From contig JBAXSZ010000057.1 in the NCBI GenBank assembly GCA_037130455.1, forward strand, positions 1-9,009: a stretch of DNA of 9,009 nucleotides. Reading direction: 5' to 3'. The position numbers and the translations under genes are program-made. The notes beneath the pieces were generated by a model. It had not been told where the DNA came from, searched no databases, and saw nothing but the letters and a program-made list of their open reading frames with translations. The stretch comes from CAIMZW01 sp037130455. GTDB taxonomy: Bacteria; Actinomycetota; Actinomycetes; Nanopelagicales; Nanopelagicaceae. This document shows positions 5,570 to 9,009 of this stretch, piece after piece (position 1 is the stretch's first letter; each line of letters starts with the position of its first letter).

Positions 5570-7279
5570 ATGAAGCGATTCGATCACGGCAAACTTGGTC
5601 CATCTTGGCTCACTTTCGTGCTGATCTTGCCTTTCCTGACGATCTTCTATTTCTCAGCTGCGGCAACCGCGGCTAACTGTTCGGCGAAGTTGGCCAAACC
5701 AATCATTCAAACGACCTGGGTCGGCAACAAAGGACCTAGTTTCACAATCACCCCAGGTTCGAGCACCGATTCGGTGACTAAATTGAACTGGGCAACATCC
5801 CTCTATCGGGAAGCTGCTGATAACTGGGAACCTTTTTCAGCATGGAAGAGTAAATCGCTCTCTAAAACGCTTTCCTCGGTTGCATACGCTTCGCAACTTC
5901 GCTCGGGTTACACCAGAATTTCGATAACCGCTTACTCCGAGAATGCCTGTGGCACTTCAGCGCAAAACCAAATTACCGTTCCACTCTTGCCCAGTTCGAA
6001 ATTAAAACTTATAGATCCGCTATTGCCGTTAGATATTCCGCTCTCCGTTGGAGAAATATCCGCAACGAAATTCCAACCAAACCTACAAGATCTACCGTTA
6101 GTTATAACTTCATCGACGCCTTCCATCTGTTCAATATCCCCCAAAGGCTCGCTCTCCTTGATTGGCGCCGGGACATGTTCGATCTCACTTTCGGAGAACA
6201 GCAAATTTATTTCCATTCCTAATTCTGATCTCAAACTTGATTTTCACATCGAAGCGCCTAGCGCCTTACTTTCGGAAGCTCTTCAGGATCGACCAGATGA
6301 TCTTTCCGGTTTCCAAATCCATATTGTTTATGTAACTGTAAAAAACACCCCTGATCATAATTTCTATCAAAACGGCAAGATCAGTTCTTGGGTCACTTTG
6401 GCTCAAGATTGGTTACAGCGAAAACTTAAGAAAAGTTTGAAATTTGACACCTACCAAGGAAATCTCGATGTCAGCACGATGCACAGTCAATACACCAGAA
6501 ATGATTTAAATTGGGATTCAGGCTCAGAGTCCAAGGCAGCCAGCAACAGTGTTGGACCATTGGATAAATTGGAGAGCGAATACCTACGGACTAGCGGTTC
6601 TGCAATGGCGGGAAAGAACCTGCTCTTCATTGTGGATGCCAACACGAACGCTACTCACTGCGGGCTCGGCGATACTCCAGGTTCTACCGCCTTAGTTAAT
6701 GCTGGATCCAACTCGTGCTGGACCGACGATTCAGATTTCATCAATGCGTATGATCAAATCAACTGGATGTCGGCAACGATCATCCACGAACTACTGCACA
6801 ACTTAGGAGTAGAACACACCTGCGTTGACAGCACAGACATCATGCTCGGTGATGGTTGCAACAAGGAGCGCAGCGATGCGCCAACTACTTTGGATGCTTC
6901 TGGGAAACGCTACGTGGGCGGCTCCTTATCTGGCGTCAATATCTTGTCGCTGAAAGTGTGGGGCGATGGCAGCGGTACCCACAATCTGGCTCAACCCGAT
7001 CTTTGTTTTCTCAGTGAGCCATGCACTCCAGAGAAAAGTTACTGGACTGGGGATCAACAAAAATTAGAGCTACAGCAGAAAGTCAACAACAACTGGGTAA
7101 CCCTTGCCACTTTCAGCGCAAAGGTGGATCCTCAAATCAAAGATTCTTATAAATATTACTATGACGTGAAATTTACTCCTGCAAAAACCGGTACCTATAC
7201 GTTGCGGTACCGGTTAGCGCCGAATTCGGCTTGGTTGGAATACTTGGGAAAGGCTTTTACCATCACCGTTCCTTACTGA
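5570..7279 (+). CDS. Secreted metzincin-type zinc metallopeptidase with Ig-like regions
   Basis: Exported peptidase of unknown substrate. The frame opens at ATG 5495 (594 residues), but I prefer ATG 5570 (569 residues). From there the protein begins with a classical signal peptide (MKRFDHGK, a hydrophobic core, then SAAATAA before Cys), and GGTGA lies just upstream (5563–5567); the longer form puts 25 odd residues ahead of it. Numbered from 5495: fibronectin-like region about 65–165; bacterial Ig-like region about 195–255 (TPSICSISPKG, GAGTCSI); catalytic region about 272–480 with zinc motif HELLHNLGVEH (H431, E432, H435, H441) and a possible Met-turn at DIM (M450); and a C-terminal beta-sandwich about 515–594 ending TGTYTLRYR…FTITVPY. 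The exported part has ten cysteines. No membrane anchor or sorting signal is seen at the C-terminus. Metzincin assignment is firm; subfamily is not. Confidence 0.85.
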   Translation: MKRFDHGKLGPSWLTFVLILPFLTIFYFSAAATAANCSAKLAKPIIQTTWVGNKGPSFTITPGSSTDSVTKLNWATSLYREAADNWEPFSAWKSKSLSKTLSSVAYASQLRSGYTRISITAYSENACGTSAQNQITVPLLPSSKLKLIDPLLPLDIPLSVGEISATKFQPNLQDLPLVITSSTPSICSISPKGSLSLIGAGTCSISLSENSKFISIPNSDLKLDFHIEAPSALLSEALQDRPDDLSGFQIHIVYVTVKNTPDHNFYQNGKISSWVTLAQDWLQRKLKKSLKFDTYQGNLDVSTMHSQYTRNDLNWDSGSESKAASNSVGPLDKLESEYLRTSGSAMAGKNLLFIVDANTNATHCGLGDTPGSTALVNAGSNSCWTDDSDFINAYDQINWMSATIIHELLHNLGVEHTCVDSTDIMLGDGCNKERSDAPTTLDASGKRYVGGSLSGVNILSLKVWGDGSGTHNLAQPDLCFLSEPCTPEKSYWTGDQQKLELQQKVNNNWVTLATFSAKVDPQIKDSYKYYYDVKFTPAKTGTYTLRYRLAPNSAWLEYLGKAFTITVPY

Positions 7280-7282
7280 TAT

Positions 7283-7296
7283 TTAGCGACAGCTAA
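7283..7296. terminator. Small hairpin between convergent peptidase and VWA genes
   Basis: TTAGC (7283–7287) and GCTAA (7292–7296) form a five-pair stem with a GACA loop, filling the 17-base gap between the two convergent stop codons. The + strand continues into A/T-rich sequence without a clean T run, and the minus strand has none, so any terminator activity would be weak. Confidence 0.3.
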
Positions 7297-8628
7297 TTAA
7301 GAATTATCTTTATCGGGATCGTCAGAAAATTGATCTTCTCTGAAATTACGAGACCTACTCCCCTTCGAAAAGGATTCCATGAAACGTTTAGATGAGTGAT
7401 ATTGATCCTCATTCTTGGCAATATCGGCAAGCTTTTTCATCTCAGCGACTTCAATATTTATGATTTCTCGAGAGTTAACAATTCTTGTGTCCTCGCCCTG
7501 CAATAAGAGTAATTCTGATTCCAAAGAGGTGATGGATTGGGTAAGTCGCGCACTAGCGCCACTTATATCTCCGCTGCGTAATTCTTTAGCGGCTTCTGCC
7601 TTGCTTTCCTGGGCTGAAAGCACCAACCGCTGGGCACGAACGATTGGGTCTGGGATTCGGCCTGCGGCTTGATCCCCTGGCACGACATTCACACTGAGTG
7701 GCATGGAAACTGAAATTTCCTGCATTGCCGAAATATTGAGATATTCGAAAGTTAAAGTGGCGATAGTGCACAACCCCAACTTTGCGATTTCCGGAATGAC
7801 CATATCGATGATGATCTTTCGATTTTCCCCGCCATAGAGATCACCTAACTGAATCAGATATGAATCTCCATCTTTCCAATGGGGAAGTCGCTGAGCGACA
7901 AATACCTGCGGCGGTGTTGGTGCAACCGAAAGATCGGGGGTGATTCGAAGGACGGTATTGACCACACACTTATCCAAGAGGTTATTTACTTCGAGTGAAA
8001 TCGCAGCAACAGCCTCATCCGTTGAAGCAGCAAATCGATGGGTTCCCCCGCCACCTTGAGCCATAGCCTCTAACAAGGTTTCGTCATAACCAGTACCGAG
8101 TCCAATGGTTGCGGTAGCAACTTTGCCCTGTGCCGATTTGGATGCGACATCGCTAAAGAATTTTGGATCAACTTCACCAGCATTTGCATGACCATCGGAG
8201 AGCAGTAGCAACGTCGATCCGCCGCCACATGTGATGCGACCAAGTTCGCGAATTCCCATTAAGTAACCAGCGCTGATGTCAGTCGAATTTCCGGCGGCAA
8301 TGTTTGAAATCGCGTTCCGAAGTGCGGGCATATCGTGCTCTGCCATTGAACGCGTAGGGGCGATCACCATTGCGGTGTCGTCGAAAGCAACTAAGCCAAA
8401 GAAATCTTGTGGCGATAATCGTGAAACCAAAGCCTGAATTGCTGCGATCGCCGCATCTAAAGGCGCCCCGTCCATGGACCCAGAACGATCAAGGACTACT
8501 TGAACAGCTTGACCTGGCCTGGCGCGGTCGACCGAATTCATCGGTGCGGTGAGGTCGAGCATGACTGTGATTTTTTCTGATCTTTCTAGCGCCACCATTT
8601 CGATGTCGAGGCTTGTTTGAATATTCAT
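7297..8628 (-). CDS. von Willebrand factor A domain protein, cytoplasmic
   Basis: The 443-residue protein has a VWA domain at about residues 41–215 with a complete metal-ion-dependent adhesion site: DRSGS (47–51), T116 in NSTDIS, and D145 in LLSDGHAN. VWA domains bind partner proteins through this metal, so the likely role is as a scaffold in a complex; no enzymatic activity is implied. A beta-rich region follows (about 220–318), then a helical, Ala/Glu/Leu-rich stretch (about 327–405) that could form a coiled coil or helical bundle, and a charged tail rich in Ser, Arg and Asp. There is no signal peptide or membrane segment, unlike the secreted YfbK-type relatives. The ATG at 8628 is fixed by a strong AAGGAG five bases upstream. 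The gene stands alone; the convergent peptidase ends 17 bases away. The partner is unknown. Confidence 0.85.
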   Translation of the reverse strand: MNIQTSLDIEMVALERSEKITVMLDLTAPMNSVDRARPGQAVQVVLDRSGSMDGAPLDAAIAAIQALVSRLSPQDFFGLVAFDDTAMVIAPTRSMAEHDMPALRNAISNIAAGNSTDISAGYLMGIRELGRITCGGGSTLLLLSDGHANAGEVDPKFFSDVASKSAQGKVATATIGLGTGYDETLLEAMAQGGGGTHRFAASTDEAVAAISLEVNNLLDKCVVNTVLRITPDLSVAPTPPQVFVAQRLPHWKDGDSYLIQLGDLYGGENRKIIIDMVIPEIAKLGLCTIATLTFEYLNISAMQEISVSMPLSVNVVPGDQAAGRIPDPIVRAQRLVLSAQESKAEAAKELRSGDISGASARLTQSITSLESELLLLQGEDTRIVNSREIINIEVAEMKKLADIAKNEDQYHSSKRFMESFSKGSRSRNFREDQFSDDPDKDNS

Positions 8629-8633
8629 AAAAA

Positions 8634-8639
8634 CTCCTT
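8634..8639 (-). promoter_or_regulatory. Strong ribosome-binding site of the VWA gene
   Basis: Reading on the minus strand, TAAGGAG is followed by five T residues and then ATG at 8628. It is the best Shine–Dalgarno match in the window and settles the start of the VWA gene. It implies a leadered transcript, whose 5' end must lie in the intergenic region up to 8930. Confidence 0.8.
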
Positions 8640-8925
8640 AAGAAAGTGAGGACAGATGAACGGCGAGTGCCTACAGCGGCTTCGCGGTGGCCAAAAGTGG
8701 GCCGTTGGTAAGGTGTACTGAGTGCCGGCGCAGAAGCGCAATTGCTTGGGAAGGCCTGGATTGGCGGCCTTATTCGTAGCGGGCTAGCTGGCTACGGGTG
8801 AATTAACGAAGGCGAGGATTGCTTGGGTCAAGCTCTGCTCTTTCAATGCAACTACCCCTTCTCTAGGTTTTCCCAAAGGCTACTGGGCACCACTGACATT
8901 GCGGACGAAGAAATAAGCAGGCAAG
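8640..8925. other. Intergenic region with several inverted repeats, no credible protein gene
   Basis: About 290 bases lie between the VWA ribosome-binding site and the tRNA terminator. All six frames are broken by stops; the longest start-to-stop stretches are about 20 codons. Perfect inverted repeats occur in series: AACGGC (8659–8664)/GCCGTT (8701–8706), GCGC-AGAA-GCGC (8728–8739), AAGGCC (8751–8756)/GGCCTT (8766–8771) and CGTAGC (8775–8780)/GCTACG (8791–8796). GTGCC (8722–8726) and GGCAC (8886–8890) could close a larger domain around the last three. The 10-base direct repeat ATTGCTTGGG occurs at 8741 and 8818. The segment looks richer in G+C than flanking genes. It may be a structured RNA on either strand or a long leader of the VWA gene; I found none of the conserved signatures of RNase P RNA, tmRNA or SRP RNA. 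A minus-strand TTGACC near 8828–8833 is a possible -35, but no good -10 follows. Confidence 0.35.
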
Positions 8926-8949
8926 AAAAAAGGACCCCGAAGGGTCCTT
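8926..8949 (-). terminator. Rho-independent terminator of the initiator tRNA gene
   Basis: AAGGACCC (8930–8937) pairs perfectly with GGGTCCTT (8942–8949). Read on the minus strand the loop is UUCG closed by a C–G pair, an exceptionally stable tetraloop, and six T residues follow directly (complement of 8926–8931). It begins 9 bases beyond the tRNA 3' end, so it should end the tRNA transcript. On the + strand the stem is followed by GATTTTTA (8950–8957), so it may also stop transcription from the other direction. Confidence 0.85.
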
Positions 8950-8958
8950 GATTTTTAG

Positions 8959-9009
8959 TAGCGGGGACAGGATTTGAACCTATGACCTCTGGGTTATGAG
9001 CCCAGCGAG
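8959..9009 (-). tRNA. Initiator tRNA-fMet (CAU), 3' part; 5' end beyond window
   Basis: The minus strand shows the anticodon arm, variable loop, T arm and 3' acceptor strand of a tRNA; the D arm and 5' acceptor strand lie past 9009. The anticodon loop is CTCATAA with anticodon CAT (8996–8998). The anticodon stem contains three consecutive G–C pairs next to the loop (GGG/CCC), the hallmark of initiator tRNA, which favours tRNA-fMet over elongator tRNA-Met. The T arm is ATAGG-TTCAAAT-CCTGT, followed by acceptor strand CCCCGCT and discriminator A at 8959. The next bases are CTA rather than CCA, so the CCA tail is added after transcription. Whether base 1 mismatches base 72, the other initiator hallmark, cannot be seen here. 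Confidence 0.93.

Noticed and set aside
8656..8721. A 21-codon + strand reading frame preceded by GAGG, starting ATG at 8656
   Set aside because: It is too short to support as coding, the GAGG–ATG spacing is tight, and the same bases form the AACGGC/GCCGTT and GGCC inverted repeats, which better explain them.
8789..8851. Minus-strand TTG-started frame of about 20 codons with an AAGGGG upstream, and an open stretch after its stop running to the VWA start
   Set aside because: The frame is interrupted by TAG, the continuation has no start codon, and the composition is Pro/Arg/Cys-rich and not protein-like; a stop-free run of this size is expected by chance at this base composition.
8640..8925. 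RNase P RNA, tmRNA or SRP RNA
   Set aside because: I could not find the conserved GAGGAA-type region of RNase P RNA, the tmRNA 5' and 3' ends with tag frame, or the SRP tetraloop domain on either strand.

Overview
The window is a chromosomal stretch of an actinobacterium with moderate G+C (close to one half by eye). The evidence is a rsgA–hisN gene pair, a short-form gnd next to zwf, an actinobacterial-type VKOR, and an initiator tRNA gene whose 3' CCA is not encoded. A low-GC aquatic lineage such as Nanopelagicales/acI is a reasonable guess, but that is inference. I see no insertion sequence, prophage, CRISPR array or integrase; the genes read as an ordinary vertically inherited chromosome.

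Layout. Bases 1–1511 run on the + strand: the 3' end of rsgA (ribosome-assembly GTPase, cut by the window edge), hisN (histidinol-phosphatase, inositol monophosphatase family) and an unrecognised 166-residue protein whose ATG directly follows the hisN stop. Bases 1508–5443 form a tight minus-strand unit, in transcription order VKOR, pgl, gnd, zwf. Pgl, Gnd and Zwf are the three oxidative pentose-phosphate enzymes (glucose 6-phosphate to ribulose 5-phosphate plus reduced nicotinamide cofactor). The first gene is a membrane disulfide-forming VKOR homologue, only 9 bases from pgl. The zwf stop overlaps the stop of the convergent hypothetical gene by 4 bases.

Across a 51-base divergent gap, bases 5495–7279 (+) encode a large exported zinc metallopeptidase with a metzincin HExxHxxGxxH motif, Ig/fibronectin-like flanking regions and ten cysteines. 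A minus-strand gene at 7297–8628 encodes a cytoplasmic-looking von Willebrand factor A protein with an intact MIDAS metal site. Its start is followed upstream by about 300 bases with no credible protein gene but several perfect inverted repeats, then a UUCG-loop terminator and the 3' two thirds of a minus-strand initiator tRNA-Met.

How they may work together: VKOR supplies oxidising equivalents for extracytoplasmic disulfides, and the divergent peptidase is a cysteine-rich exported protein, so it is a plausible client. VKOR heading the pentose-phosphate unit is unexpected. The least explained part is 8640–8930, which could be a structured RNA or a long leader of the VWA gene. Nothing here amounts to a demonstrably new system; the candidates are listed with tests.
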